Of a stretch of DNA of 64,000 nucleotides, positions 32,791 through 43,475 are shown piece after piece. Numbering within the stretch: position 1 is the stretch's first letter; the number at the start of each line of letters is the position of its first letter. Location of the stretch: assembly GCA_937973565.1 (NCBI GenBank), contig CALJKQ010000142.1, positions 1 to 64,000 of the forward strand, read 5' to 3'. The translations under genes were made by a program, and so were the position numbers. The notes under the pieces are model-generated. The model had not been told where the DNA came from and did no database searches. It saw nothing but the letters and a program-made list of their open reading frames with translations. This DNA comes from an uncultured Saprospiraceae bacterium. GTDB lineage: Bacteria > Bacteroidota > Bacteroidia > Chitinophagales > Saprospiraceae.

Positions 32791-35715
32791 ATGACTTTGT
32801 TGCGAAGGTCTCTTGCTGTATTTTTTGTGTGTGCGTTTTTTCTTGGCCCGCTTTATGGCCAGCTCAAAACACGCAAAGAGGTCTTTGTAGACAGCCTGAT
32901 GGCTACCCTGGATGTGGATCAAAAAATCGGTCAGCTTTTTATGATCCGCGCTTTTTCGCGTCGTGATGATGTCGAAGACCGTCGCATTTTTGAAATGATC
33001 CGCAAATACCATGTGGGGGGTATTTGTTTTTTTCAGGGCAGCCCAAAACGACAAAAAGAATTAACTTCCATTTTTCAGGATAGCACCCAGTTGCCTCTTT
33101 TTATTGGCATCGACGGTGAATGGGGACTGGGTATGCGCTTTCCGCAAAGTGTAATGAAGTTTCCGCGTCAGCTCACCCTGGGTGCTATCGACAATGATGC
33201 ACTGATCTACGATATGGGTCGTGAAATTGCCGCACAGTGCCGACAACTGGGTGTGCATATGACCTTCGCTCCTGTGATCGATCTCAATAATAATTTTCGA
33301 AACCCCGTGATCAATGAACGCGCCTTTGGCGAAAAGACCGACCTGGTTTCTGCGAAAGCCATTGCTTATATGCGCGGCTTACAAGATGGCGGACTGCTGG
33401 CCACCGCCAAACATTTTCCCGGTCATGGAGATGTGGAAAGCGATTCTCATAAAGAACTGCCTGTGGTACCGCATTCCTGGTACCATTTACACAGCAGTGA
33501 ACTTGTGCCGTTTAAAAACCTCATCAATGAAGGCATTGCTTCGATCATGGTAGGTCACTTGTCTGTACCCGCCCTCGACAACCGTCCATTCAGGGCAGCC
33601 ACCACTTCCCGGGCCGTTGTTACCGGCCTGCTGAGAGAGGAGCTCTGTTATGACGGTCTTATACTTTCGGATGCTTTGGACATGAAGGGCGTTACCACCC
33701 ACTTTGAACCCGGCATTGCAGAAGCAGAGGCCTTTGCTGCCGGTATTGATTTTTTACTTTTACCCAAAGACATGGAAGCGGCCTTCGTTGCCATTAAAAC
33801 ATATCTCACAAATGGTTCTGTTTCCATGGAGCGCCTGGATGAAAGTGTACGCAGAATACTGTTGGCAAAATGGGAATATGGTGTTTTTGATGAAAAAGGC
33901 AAAAACACATTGCCGGCATCGGAGATGGTGATCAATACGCCTGCTTCTACTGCCCTAAAAAGCAAGATGGTAGAAGCGGCCATTACGCTGGCGCGCGACG
34001 ACGAAAAGTTTTTGCCGCTTAAAAGTGTTTCCTCTCAAAAAAGAATGTGTATATCGATTGGAAGCGGCAGTGAAAATGACTTCCAACAACGATTGAGCGA
34101 CTTTGGTAAATTTAGCCATTTTCAAATTTCGTTGGCCTTACCGGAAAAAGAAAAGCTGCGATTGTTTACTTCAGCCACACAGTTCGACATGGTGGTGGTG
34201 GGTATTCATGGCATGAGTCGACAGACAAAAAAGAGTTTTGGCATTACGCCGGAGCTGGTTTCTTTTATTCGTGACCTGTCTGTAACCACCAAAGTTGTGC
34301 TTTGTGTCTTTGGCAATCCGTATGCGCTCCGTTTTTTCGATGATCTCCCTTGTGTTGTTGTATCGTATGAAGATGATGCCATGTTTCGGGATGTCACCGC
34401 TCAGCTTCTTTTTGGTGTTTCGGGCTTTAAGGGGAAGTTGCCGGTGAGCGCATCTGCCAGGTATCCTGCCGGTACGGGTATTCAAACAACAGCAACCGGC
34501 ATTCTTGGTTATGACATACCGGAGAAAACGGGCTTGAAAAGCACCGTACTCAAGGGCATTGATAGCCTTGCCAACGAAATCATTAAAAGGGGAGTGGCCC
34601 CCGGTTGCGAAATTTTGGTGGCAAAAGACAACCGCATTGTGTACCACAAAAGTTTTGGTGTCTTTTCGAAAGAAATCAACTTGCCGGCAAAAAAAGATGC
34701 GGTTTACGATGTGGCCTCTATGACCAAAATCCTGGCAGGTACACTGAGCCTGATGAAGTTGTACGACGATCAAAAAGTAAGTCTGGAAGGTACCGTGGGC
34801 AGATACTTGCCCGAAACGGCAGGTACCAACAAGGAAAATATTCGTTTGGATAAAATTCTCATTCACGAAGCGCGATTACAACCGTCTTTGTCTTTTTACA
34901 GACAAACCCTCGAGAAACAAGCCGGTGGCAGAATGTTGCCGGCAGACAAGTGGTACAAAAAACAAAGGACACCCGGTTTTAGCACCGGTGTGGCGCCGTT
35001 CTTGTTTTTAAAGGACGATTTCAAAGATTCTATCTGGACGCAACTGATACACTCCGATCTCAGATCATCAAATGATTATCGATACAGCGATGTGGGCTTT
35101 TACTTTGTAAAAAAAATTGTGGAAAATCAATCGGGCCGGCCATTCGATCGTTTCCTTGCAGAGAACTTCTACGACTCGTTGGGACTCAAAATGACAATGT
35201 TCAATCCCCTTGAAAAAATACCGGTAGACGCCATTATGCCTTCTGAGAAAGACGACTATTGGAGACACCAAATTGTGAGGGGAACCGTACACGACATGGG
35301 TGCGGCAATGATGGGCGGTATCAGCGGTCATGCAGGATTATTTACCACAGCCAGAGAAACAGCGGTGATTATGCAAATGCTACTCAATGGTGGAGTTTAT
35401 GATGGCAAAGTGTTTTTGAAAAAACAGACGATTGATCTGTTTACGCGTCGTCACAGCGATAGCAGTAGAAGGGGACTTGGCTTTGATATGAAAGAACTCA
35501 ACCCAACCAAGAGTCAAAGCATGGGGGCTCTGGCCTCTGATCGCACCTTTGGTCACACCGGTTTTACAGGCACCTGCGTGTGGGCCGACCCTGTTCATAA
35601 TCTTGTATATGTATTTTTGTCCAACCGCACATATCCCCGTGCCGAAAAAAATCTGTTACACAAATTTCACTACCGCGAAAAAATCCAGGACCTTATTTAC
35701 AAAGCCCTTGAATAA
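32791..35715 (+). CDS. GH3 beta-N-acetylglucosaminidase fused to a class C beta-lactamase-like serine hydrolase
   Basis: About 974 residues from ATG at 32791; another ATG at 32764 adds 9 residues ahead of the signal peptide (LAVFFVCAFFLGPLYG). The N-terminal half is a NagZ-type GH3 domain: KHFPGHGDVESDSH carries the His-Asp acid/base dyad and ILSDALDMKGV the nucleophile Asp. After a GH3 C-terminal domain, the part from about 600 is a penicillin-binding/class C-like hydrolase with SMTKILAG (SxxK), YSDVGFYF (YxN-like, Asn replaced by Asp) and GHTGFTGT (HxG). The fusion is common in Bacteroidota and fits recycling or remodelling of cell-wall fragments. It follows the TMTC-like gene and may be in its operon. 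Confidence 0.9.
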   Translation: MTLLRRSLAVFFVCAFFLGPLYGQLKTRKEVFVDSLMATLDVDQKIGQLFMIRAFSRRDDVEDRRIFEMIRKYHVGGICFFQGSPKRQKELTSIFQDSTQLPLFIGIDGEWGLGMRFPQSVMKFPRQLTLGAIDNDALIYDMGREIAAQCRQLGVHMTFAPVIDLNNNFRNPVINERAFGEKTDLVSAKAIAYMRGLQDGGLLATAKHFPGHGDVESDSHKELPVVPHSWYHLHSSELVPFKNLINEGIASIMVGHLSVPALDNRPFRAATTSRAVVTGLLREELCYDGLILSDALDMKGVTTHFEPGIAEAEAFAAGIDFLLLPKDMEAAFVAIKTYLTNGSVSMERLDESVRRILLAKWEYGVFDEKGKNTLPASEMVINTPASTALKSKMVEAAITLARDDEKFLPLKSVSSQKRMCISIGSGSENDFQQRLSDFGKFSHFQISLALPEKEKLRLFTSATQFDMVVVGIHGMSRQTKKSFGITPELVSFIRDLSVTTKVVLCVFGNPYALRFFDDLPCVVVSYEDDAMFRDVTAQLLFGVSGFKGKLPVSASARYPAGTGIQTTATGILGYDIPEKTGLKSTVLKGIDSLANEIIKRGVAPGCEILVAKDNRIVYHKSFGVFSKEINLPAKKDAVYDVASMTKILAGTLSLMKLYDDQKVSLEGTVGRYLPETAGTNKENIRLDKILIHEARLQPSLSFYRQTLEKQAGGRMLPADKWYKKQRTPGFSTGVAPFLFLKDDFKDSIWTQLIHSDLRSSNDYRYSDVGFYFVKKIVENQSGRPFDRFLAENFYDSLGLKMTMFNPLEKIPVDAIMPSEKDDYWRHQIVRGTVHDMGAAMMGGISGHAGLFTTARETAVIMQMLLNGGVYDGKVFLKKQTIDLFTRRHSDSSRRGLGFDMKELNPTKSQSMGALASDRTFGHTGFTGTCVWADPVHNLVYVFLSNRTYPRAEKNLLHKFHYREKIQDLIYKALE

Positions 35716-35746
35716 ATAGATTCCGGCCCGCTATTCCTGTTTTGAT

Positions 35747-37114
35747 TTACGATGCGAGAACATTTTGTGCGGCATCTTCTCCGCTTACGATGGCACCTTC
35801 CATGAAGCCCTGCCAGTCTGCCAGGTGTTCTCCGGCAAAATAACACTTCATGAACGGCTGTGCCAGTGTGATGCGAGTGGTAAGCCACTGATTCTTGCCA
35901 TAAAAAGCATAGGCGCCCCGGGTATGAACGTCACTGCCCCAGTAATACATCAGGTCTTCTTTTAAATAGGCAGATACATCGCCAAAAGCCGGCTTCAGGG
36001 CGTTGAGGATGATTTTTTTTCGCTGTTGTTTATCTATGGAGGCCAGTACTTCAGCTTTGTCTCCGGTAGCATAACACATGAGTACGCCTCCCTTCGTTTT
36101 TTGGTCTTTGGTGCCATGGTAAAAATAATGGGCAGGCGTGTCGGTAATCATGTCGAAATCTTCTCGTCCCCAAAACTTATGTGAAAACACCATGGGGTAT
36201 TTTCCTATGCGCGCATATTGTAACGAATTGGCTGCTTCCAACAGATCATTGGGCAGGCCGGGCTTCCAGTTGATGCGCAACAGCGACCATACCGGAACGG
36301 TGCAAATCACGCGGTCTGCTTCCCATTTTTTGCCGTTGGTGCAATATACAACCACACCCTCCTTCTGTTCGATGGTTTCCACCTGGTGATTGAGGAAGAT
36401 ATTTTCTCTTCCTATAGTGTCGGCCATTTTTTCTGCAAGCCGTGAGTTGCCGCCTTTTATTTTTAGATCCATTTCGTTGTTTTCGCTGCTCTCTGCATAC
36501 TCCGCAAATGCTGCAAATGCCGAAACGTGTCGGATGCTTTCTCCAAAATCCGTTGAATCCAGTAACTCCCGAATGGCCAGATCGTTTTCATCTAATTTTT
36601 GGGACGACAACAGTCGCCACCAATCAGTTTTGTCCAGTTTTTCTTTTTCTTCCGGAGAGAGGCCTTCCCATATCGTGGTCTTGTTTTCCCAAAAATGTTG
36701 CCCCTCCTTGCTCATTGACCAGCTACCTTTGGTGTGGTGTTTGCCGTGCATTGTCAGGTCTGATTGAAAACTGTTGTTAACCAGTGTTAGGCCCAGTTCG
36801 TTGCACAAATTAATGACCCTTTCGTGAGAGTTGCCCACTCATTCTGCTCCCAGTTCTATCACCGCATCTTTGGCGGTGGCAGGTTGGTGCGAAAAGACCC
36901 TGCCGCCTACTCTTGAGCGGGCTTCTACAATCGAGACGTCGATGCCCTGTTCTTTTAATTTTTTTGCGGCAGCCAATCCGGCAAAACCAGCCCCAATGAT
37001 AATTACCTTTTTTACCGCCGTTGTTTTTCCTGGGTGGATAAGTTTTAATCCTGCTATTGTAGGATAAACCAGGGCTGTTTTTTTAAGGAAATCTCTTCTT
37101 CTCATGGTACGCAT
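35747..37114 (-). pseudogene. FAD-dependent amine oxidase with in-frame TGA
   Basis: The coding sequence spans about 456 codons but has one TGA at 36841-36839. The part before it (91 residues) has a twin-arginine signal (MRRRDFLKKTALV) and the FAD-binding VIIIGAGFAGLAAAKKL; the part after it, in the same frame, has SGEDAAQN, YFAGEHLADWQGFMEGAI and is full length. The surrounding sequence IELGAE-stop-VGNSHERV aligns with the E-L-G-A-x-W-I/V-G motif of flavin monoamine oxidases, so the stop replaces a conserved Trp (TGG to TGA). No other damage is visible, so the mutation is recent, a sequencing error, or readthrough occurs. Substrate unknown. Confidence 0.8.
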
Positions 37115-37251
37115 CTCAATTGGAAATTAAAGTATCGTGAAAATACAAAGAATGGCCTGATTATAACACATTATTATGCGAAGTGGTGCATATTCAGATT
37201 AAAGTGTGGCTATTTGTCTTTCGACCGCAAAAGTCCGGTGAATAAACACAA

Positions 37252-37297
37252 TTGCCGTTTTATAATCCCAATTATTATGTGGATTATAAAACGGCAA
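37252..37297. terminator. Long perfect inverted repeat downstream of carB
   Basis: TTGCCGTTTTATAATCC (37252-37268) and GGATTATAAAACGGCAA (37281-37297) form a 17-bp perfect stem with a 12-nt loop. It lies 24 bp after the carB stop and before the 5' end of the amine oxidase gene. On the minus strand the stem is followed by TTGTGTTTATT, not a strict T-run, so termination is likely but not certain. Confidence 0.55.
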
Positions 37298-37320
37298 AAT
37301 GTATTTTATCCTGATAATGC

Positions 37321-40137
37321 TTACCGGGTCAGGTAAACATACCTGTTTCTATCCAGCTCTCTGAAAAACGGATCTGTAAGGTCGTCAATAAACTGAATGG
37401 CTTCTCCGGTTGATTTCATTTCGGGCCCCAGGTTTTTATCCACATGAGGGAATTTATTGAATGAAAACACCGGTACTTTGATGGCATAGCCCTTAAGGTT
37501 TTTAGTGATCTCAAAATCCTTCAATTTTTTATGCCCCATCATGACTTGTGTTGCAATGTTGAGGTAGGGAACTTTGTAAGCCTTGGCAATAAACGGTGTT
37601 GTTCTGGATGCTCTTGGGTTGGCTTCTATTACATATACCCTGTCTCCTTTGATGGCAAACTGAATATTGATCAGGCCTTTGATTTTGAGCGCCATGGCAA
37701 GCCTTTCTGCATAGATGGCCATTTGGTCGATTACTTCCTGACTCAGGCTGTAGGTGGGCAATACCGCACTGCTATCACCGGAGTGAATACCGGCGGGTTC
37801 GATGTGCTCCATGATGCCCATGATGTGAAACTGTTCGCCATCGTATATGCCGTCGATCTCTGCTTCTTTGGCACGTTCCAAAAACTGGTCTATAAGCACC
37901 TTGTTGTCTGGAAGGTGTTTGAAAATGCTCAGCACGTGTCTTTCCAATTCTTCATCGTTGATCACAATCCTCATTCGCTGACCACCCAGTACGTATGATG
38001 GTCTTACCAATACCGGATAGGTAACTGTGTTGGCTACGGCAAGGGCTTCGTCTGTATCGCGCGCCACACCGTATTTCGGATAAGGAATGTCCAGGTCTCT
38101 CAAAAGGTCACTAAAGCGACCTCTGTCTTCGGCGATGTCCATATCATCATAGGATGTGCCGATTATTTTAATGCCTTTTTTGTGAATGAGTTCTGCGAGC
38201 TTTAATGCGGTTTGACCACCCAGCTGAACGATGACGCCTTCGGGTTTTTCATGATCCAGGATTTCTTCCAGGTGTTCCCAATAAACGGGCTCAAAATAAA
38301 GTTTGTCGGCGATATCAAAATCGGTTGATACGGTCTCCGGGTTGCAGTTTACCATGATGGCTTCGTAGCCCGCATCTTTGATGGCCAATAGGCCGTGGAC
38401 ACAACAATAATCAAATTCTATACCCTGGCCTATACGGTTGGGGCCTGAACCCAGGACCACGATTTTTTTCTTTTCGGAAACGATGCTTTCGTTTTCACCA
38501 TCAAAGGTGGAATAATAGTAAGGTGTTTGGGCTTCAAATTCTGCCGCACAGGTGTCTACCATTTTATAAGACCTGGTGATGCCCAGAGCCTTTCTTCTGC
38601 GGGTTACTTCGGGCTCACTAATGCGCAGTGTCCAGGCAATTTGTGCATCGGAATACCCCATAGTTTTCAATTCCCTGAAAAAGTCTGCAGGAATGTCTTC
38701 TGCCACATTGTACCGCATCAGTCGCGATTCTGCATCTTCCAGTTTTTTAATCTGGTTGAGGAACCAGGGATCTATATGGGTAAGCTTGTGCAGTGTTTTG
38801 ACCGGCACGCCCAAACGAATGGCGTCTTTTATCCTGAAAATCCTGTCGTCACTGGCTGTTTCCAACCGTTGCAGGATATCTTCGGTTCTCATCCATTCCT
38901 TCTTGTCGGCACCGAGTCCGGCTCTATTGTTTTCAAGGCTTTGGCATGCTTTCTGGAGCGCCTCCAGGAAACTTCTGCCGATGGCCATTACTTCTCCAAC
39001 GGATTTCATCTGCAGACCTAATGTAGGATCGGCTCCGTGAAACTTTTCAAAATTCCACCGCGGCATTTTCACGATCACATAATCGAGGGTAGGCTCAAAA
39101 AAGGCCGATGTGGTTTTGGTTATCTGGTTATTAAGTTCATCGAGGTTATAACCAATGGCCAATTTGGCAGCGATTTTGGCAATGGGATATCCGGTTGCTT
39201 TACTGGCCAATGCTGAAGACCGCGAAACCCTTGGGTTGATTTCAACCACGATCAACTCTTCTGTTGCCGGGTTTAAGGCAAACTGCACGTTGCAGCCTCC
39301 TGCAAAGTTGCCCATGGATCGCATCAAATGAATGGCCTGATCCCGCATGGCTTGATATGCCCTGTCAGATAAGGTCATTGCTGGGGCAACCGTAATGGAA
39401 TCTCCCGTGTGGATGCCCATGGGGTCGAGATTTTCCACCGTACAGATGATGGTTACGTTGTCGTTTTTATCTCTGAGTAGTTCGAGCTCAAATTCTTTCC
39501 AGCCCAAAACTGCTTTTTCGACGAGCACCTCGTGAGTAGGCGACGCATCGAGACCGCGTCTCAGGGCTTCATCAAATTCTTCTTTTTTATGCACAAAACC
39601 GCCTCCTGTGCCTCCCAGGGTAAAACTGGGTCGGATCACCAGCGGAAAACCTATTTCCTGAGCGGCTTCCATTCCTTCCAAAAAGGAGTTGGCTATGCGT
39701 GATGGGGCTACGGTCATGCCCAGCTTTATTACATGCTGACGGAACAACTCTCTGTCCTCGGCCAATTCTATGGCCTCTACGTCAACACCAATCATTTTTA
39801 CACCGTGTTTTTTCCAAAGGCCTGTTTTTTCCGCTTCGATGGCCAGGTTGAGCGCCGTTTGTCCTCCCATTGTGGGTAAAACCGCATCAATTTTGCGCTC
39901 TTTTAGAATTTTATCCAAACTTTCTATGGTTAGCGGCCATAAGTAAATGTGGTCTGCTGTAACCTCATCTGTCATTATGGTTGCCGGATTGGAGTTGATC
40001 AGAGAAACCTCTATGCCCTCTTCTCTCAATGATCTGGAAGCCTGGGTTCCGGAGTAATCAAATTCGCAAGCCTGACCAATAATGATGGGGCCGCTTCCGA
40101 TGATTAATACGGAGCGAATGGACGTATCTTTTGGCAT
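37321..40137 (-). CDS. carB: Carbamoyl-phosphate synthase large subunit, lacking the MGS-like domain
   Basis: 938 residues from ATG at 40137 ([20 protein letters not shown]). Both ATP-grasp halves are present: the first with [15 protein letters not shown], the second with [17 protein letters not shown] and [10 protein letters not shown]. It ends at [14 protein letters not shown], about 135 residues short of E. coli CarB; the missing part is the allosteric MGS-like domain that binds UMP and ornithine. To my knowledge this short form is typical of many Flavobacteria and relatives. The enzyme makes carbamoyl phosphate for pyrimidine and arginine synthesis. Expressed from its own TATCTTTG box 28 bp upstream; no carA is adjacent. 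Confidence 0.93.
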   Translation of the reverse strand: MPKDTSIRSVLIIGSGPIIIGQACEFDYSGTQASRSLREEGIEVSLINSNPATIMTDEVTADHIYLWPLTIESLDKILKERKIDAVLPTMGGQTALNLAIEAEKTGLWKKHGVKMIGVDVEAIELAEDRELFRQHVIKLGMTVAPSRIANSFLEGMEAAQEIGFPLVIRPSFTLGGTGGGFVHKKEEFDEALRRGLDASPTHEVLVEKAVLGWKEFELELLRDKNDNVTIICTVENLDPMGIHTGDSITVAPAMTLSDRAYQAMRDQAIHLMRSMGNFAGGCNVQFALNPATEELIVVEINPRVSRSSALASKATGYPIAKIAAKLAIGYNLDELNNQITKTTSAFFEPTLDYVIVKMPRWNFEKFHGADPTLGLQMKSVGEVMAIGRSFLEALQKACQSLENNRAGLGADKKEWMRTEDILQRLETASDDRIFRIKDAIRLGVPVKTLHKLTHIDPWFLNQIKKLEDAESRLMRYNVAEDIPADFFRELKTMGYSDAQIAWTLRISEPEVTRRRKALGITRSYKMVDTCAAEFEAQTPYYYSTFDGENESIVSEKKKIVVLGSGPNRIGQGIEFDYCCVHGLLAIKDAGYEAIMVNCNPETVSTDFDIADKLYFEPVYWEHLEEILDHEKPEGVIVQLGGQTALKLAELIHKKGIKIIGTSYDDMDIAEDRGRFSDLLRDLDIPYPKYGVARDTDEALAVANTVTYPVLVRPSYVLGGQRMRIVINDEELERHVLSIFKHLPDNKVLIDQFLERAKEAEIDGIYDGEQFHIMGIMEHIEPAGIHSGDSSAVLPTYSLSQEVIDQMAIYAERLAMALKIKGLINIQFAIKGDRVYVIEANPRASRTTPFIAKAYKVPYLNIATQVMMGHKKLKDFEITKNLKGYAIKVPVFSFNKFPHVDKNLGPEMKSTGEAIQFIDDLTDPFFRELDRNRYVYLTR

Positions 40138-40164
40138 GATTGGTGGAAAAATTTGGATTGCCCG

Positions 40165-40172
40165 CAAAGATA
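40165..40172 (-). promoter_or_regulatory. Candidate -7 element of carB
   Basis: TATCTTTG on the minus strand, 28 bp before the carB ATG; leader about 23 nt. It lies between nfu and carB. Confidence 0.5.
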
Positions 40173-40243
40173 GCTAATCTCTCCTTGTGGAAAAGTTTTT
40201 TCTTTAATCCTTATTTTTAATTGCCTGGGGCGTTTGAGGCGGT

Positions 40244-40852
40244 TTAACCCATTTCTGCCACGACCTCGGTCACTTCCGGAACCATTCTTTTGAGCATGCC
40301 CTCGATGCCTGATTTCAGGGTAATGGTGCTGGAAGGACAGCCGCTGCATGATCCTTGAAGTACAACACTGACAACACCCTTGTTGAATGATCTGAATTCG
40401 ATATTACCTCCGTCCATTTCAACTGCCGGTTTCACATAGGTGTCAATGAGTTCTTTGATCTTTTTAACCAGTTCTGCATCCTCCCCGCTGTATTCGGCCT
40501 CTATCTTTTCGGCTTCTTGTGCCTGAACGGCTTCTTCAAAACCTTTTCTCAAGATCGGTTTATCGTCGGCGATGTATTGTTTGAGAAATTCTTTCAAGAC
40601 CAGCATAATATCCGGCCAGTTGTAGTTGAATTCTTTGGTAATGGAAACGTAGTTGTTGCAAATGTATACGCCTTTTACATAAGCATGATCAAACAGGGCT
40701 GCCGCCAGAGGCGACCATTCATCTGCCAACTCTCTGGTTCTGAAATCAGCGGTACCCTTGTACAACATTCTGTTGACAACAAACTTTATGGTTTCCGGGT
40801 TGGGGGTTTGTTCGGTATATAACATTACGGGTCCTGCGGCCACTGTGCTCAT
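40244..40852 (-). CDS. nfu: NifU family Fe-S scaffold protein (Nfu)
   Basis: About 202 residues from ATG at 40852 (MSTVAAGPVMLYTEQTPNPE); an upstream in-frame ATG-like start at 40906 gives 18 more residues and is possible. An N-terminal Nfu_N domain (TEQTPNPETIKFVVNRM) is followed by the NifU domain with the CxxC motif in LQGSCSGCPSS. Nfu proteins carry [4Fe-4S] clusters to target enzymes. The gene starts close after PBP1A (about 18-72 bp), so it may be in the same operon. It precedes carB, which has its own promoter. Confidence 0.88.
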   Translation of the reverse strand: MSTVAAGPVMLYTEQTPNPETIKFVVNRMLYKGTADFRTRELADEWSPLAAALFDHAYVKGVYICNNYVSITKEFNYNWPDIMLVLKEFLKQYIADDKPILRKGFEEAVQAQEAEKIEAEYSGEDAELVKKIKELIDTYVKPAVEMDGGNIEFRSFNKGVVSVVLQGSCSGCPSSTITLKSGIEGMLKRMVPEVTEVVAEMG

Positions 40853-40924
40853 TTTTACAATCTTTGTTTCTTCTTTAACGGATTTTCTTTCGTTTTGTTC
40901 CCGCAACGCTTCGGTATTTGCAGA

Positions 40925-43471
40925 TCAAAAATCTTCTTCAAATTCGTCTCTTTCCATTTTCTCTTTCTGAAGCTTCCATCTTTCTGCCGATGGTCGGATG
41001 GTTTTGATTTTATCGCATTGGATCATCTCCATCATTTCTTTGGGTGGCGTTACAAATTTTATACCGGCATCATAAATGCCCGATGTGTCCGCTTCCAGAG
41101 ATCGGATCATTTTTTGGAAAACAGGGCGAGCCGTCACGTAACCCTGACCGTCGTTCAGGTTGGTAAAGCGAATCCATTTGTCGTCTCCTCCTGTCCATAC
41201 TCCTACTACAAGTGTTGGTGTCAAGCCCATAAACCAGCCATCTGCAAAGTCGTTGGTCGTTCCTGTTTTTCCGGCGGTTTCAGATTTGAGCCCCATGCTA
41301 AACTCTCCGCCCACCACGTTTTTGAGCATATCCACCATGATGGCATTGTAAAGTGGGTTGATGGCGGGCCTGATGATGGGGTCTGCCCTGTAAATTTCTC
41401 TTCCATTTTTATCCGTAATGCGCAAGACAAAAACCGGTTCTCTGAATGTACCCTGATTGGCAAATGTGGTGTATGCTGCCGTCATCTGAAAAAGACTAAT
41501 GTCCACCGCTCCCAGACAGATAGCAGGATATTCCGGTACCGCTAGTCGCCCGTTGGGCAGTCTTTCTGTCTTGGAAATACCCACTTTGTCGAGTAAGTTT
41601 CGCAACATATCAACGGAGCCCATTTCCTTTAGCAATCGAACAGTAATTGAGTTTTTGGAATACACCAAACCATGGTAGAGGTTGTACATGTTTCCCGTGA
41701 AAACTTCGGTTGCGTTGTTGGGCGTCCATTCTTTATCTACATTAAAATTGGCGTCTCCCGGAGCAATGGTATATTGTATGTCTTCGAATTCCTGACAAGG
41801 CATGATGCCACCAAACGCCATTGCTGCCGTGTATACAAAAGGTTTCATCGTAGACCCCACGGACCTTCGCGAAGTAACGTGATCAAACTTAAAGTGCTTG
41901 TGATCGATTCCTCCTACCCAGGCTTTGACATAACCGTTGGATGGGTCAATGGCCAGGACTGCGTTCTGCAAAAACATGGCTGTGTATTTGGTAGAATCCA
42001 TCGGACTCATTACCGTATCTTTTTCGCCATGGGTGTAGTCAAAAACCCTCATTTTTGTTTTGGTAGAAAACTCCTTTTTGAACGCTAGCTGCAACTCTTC
42101 ATAAGCCTTACGAACCCGCGCATACTCTGCACTGTTTTTAAAATCTGTATAGGCTGTTAAATCTTCTTTATTTATCCAATTGTTTTTATATAATTTGTTG
42201 ATAATCAATTTATTAGTGTCGGATTTGATCAGCGTTTCCAGGATGTTGTCGGTAAGTCGTATGCTTTGTATGTGGGCGATTTTAGGCTCAAATATTTTTT
42301 TTCTCAAATTCAGGTAACGAGGAGAAGCTTTGGCCTGGCTGATAAGAACTTCCTTTCTTAGGTTTTTTTGAAATTCATCGGCCTCAAAAGTCCATGGATC
42401 CATTCCCTTCCATTGCCTGAAATATCGTTTTTGGAGCCATTCCATGTGTTCTCTGGATGCCTGCTCTGCGTATTGCTGATATTTAAGGTCGATGGTGGTA
42501 AATATTTTTAAGCCATCTGTGTAAATGTTGTAGAGGCTGCCATCTGACTTTTTGAGTCCTTTTTCTTTGATTAGGTTTTGGATGAATTTAGTCAACTCGG
42601 CTCTGAAGTACGGTGCCGGTCCATTGCTTTGTTCTTCTTTTTTGAATTTCGACATATCCACTTCTTTCTTCATAAGGGCGTCGTGATCTATTCCTTTAGG
42701 ATAATTGTCGGACTTTAAAAGTGCCAGCACGGTATTTCTTCTCTGCCTTGCCCTTTCCGGAAAACGGACGGGGTTGTATAAACTCGGGTTTTTGAGCATG
42801 CCTACAAGCAATGCTGCCTCTTCAACAAAGAGGTCTTTTTGGTCTTTGTCAAAGTAAACTTTGGCAGCTGCCTGGATGCCATGTGCCCCATTGATGAATT
42901 CAAACTTATTGAGGTACATGGCCATAATTTCTTCTTTGGTATAACTTCTTTCGAGTTTGACTGCGGTGAGCCATTCTCTCATTTTGATAGGAATGAGTTT
43001 CAGAAGTTTTTGCCAGGAAGCCAATCCTCGGGTTGAGGGTCTGTCAAAGAGTAGTTTTGCCAGCTGTTGGGTTAACGTTGATCCTCCACCGGAAGTTTCG
43101 TTTCTTAGGAGCAATGTTTTAAAAGCCACGCGACCCAGTGCTGGAATATCAACACCGGAATGTTGGAAAAACCTTGCGTCTTCTGTAAGTACCAGTGCTT
43201 TTTTAATGTGGGGGTTTAGATGGTTGTAATCTATTGGAATTCTGTTTTCAACGTAGTAGGTTCCAAATATCTGGTGGTTGATGTCATATATTTCTGTAGC
43301 AAGTTTGTAATTCGGATTTTCCAATGTTTCAAAAGAAGGAATGCCTGTGGTAGCGGCGTAAATCAGTAAGCCACCGATCATGGTCAGTATGATCAATGCT
43401 GCGTACCAGCCGCGTCTGATCCATTTTAATTTTGGGTCTGTACGTAATTCCTTGTAAAGTTCTTTGATCAC
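40925..43471 (-). CDS. Penicillin-binding protein 1A (bifunctional peptidoglycan synthase)
   Basis: 848 residues, start GTG at 43471, four bases after the stop of the upstream gene. One membrane helix (WYAALIILTMIGGLLIYAAT) precedes a GT51 transglycosylase domain with EDARFFQHSGVDIPAL and SGGGSTLTQQLAKLL (about 90-170). The transpeptidase domain has SVGSTMKPF (SxxK, near 540), YSKNSITV (SxN) and KTGTTN (near 735). It polymerises and cross-links peptidoglycan at the inner membrane. Translational coupling with the choice-of-anchor-B gene and closeness to nfu suggest an operon. Confidence 0.93.
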   Translation of the reverse strand: MIKELYKELRTDPKLKWIRRGWYAALIILTMIGGLLIYAATTGIPSFETLENPNYKLATEIYDINHQIFGTYYVENRIPIDYNHLNPHIKKALVLTEDARFFQHSGVDIPALGRVAFKTLLLRNETSGGGSTLTQQLAKLLFDRPSTRGLASWQKLLKLIPIKMREWLTAVKLERSYTKEEIMAMYLNKFEFINGAHGIQAAAKVYFDKDQKDLFVEEAALLVGMLKNPSLYNPVRFPERARQRRNTVLALLKSDNYPKGIDHDALMKKEVDMSKFKKEEQSNGPAPYFRAELTKFIQNLIKEKGLKKSDGSLYNIYTDGLKIFTTIDLKYQQYAEQASREHMEWLQKRYFRQWKGMDPWTFEADEFQKNLRKEVLISQAKASPRYLNLRKKIFEPKIAHIQSIRLTDNILETLIKSDTNKLIINKLYKNNWINKEDLTAYTDFKNSAEYARVRKAYEELQLAFKKEFSTKTKMRVFDYTHGEKDTVMSPMDSTKYTAMFLQNAVLAIDPSNGYVKAWVGGIDHKHFKFDHVTSRRSVGSTMKPFVYTAAMAFGGIMPCQEFEDIQYTIAPGDANFNVDKEWTPNNATEVFTGNMYNLYHGLVYSKNSITVRLLKEMGSVDMLRNLLDKVGISKTERLPNGRLAVPEYPAICLGAVDISLFQMTAAYTTFANQGTFREPVFVLRITDKNGREIYRADPIIRPAINPLYNAIMVDMLKNVVGGEFSMGLKSETAGKTGTTNDFADGWFMGLTPTLVVGVWTGGDDKWIRFTNLNDGQGYVTARPVFQKMIRSLEADTSGIYDAGIKFVTPPKEMMEMIQCDKIKTIRPSAERWKLQKEKMERDEFEEDF

Positions 43472-43475
43472 TGCT

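Noticed and set aside
36839..37114. Separate small gene for a 91-residue FAD-binding protein
   Set aside because: It ends in the same frame as the next segment at a conserved Trp position, so it is the front of a broken amine oxidase gene.
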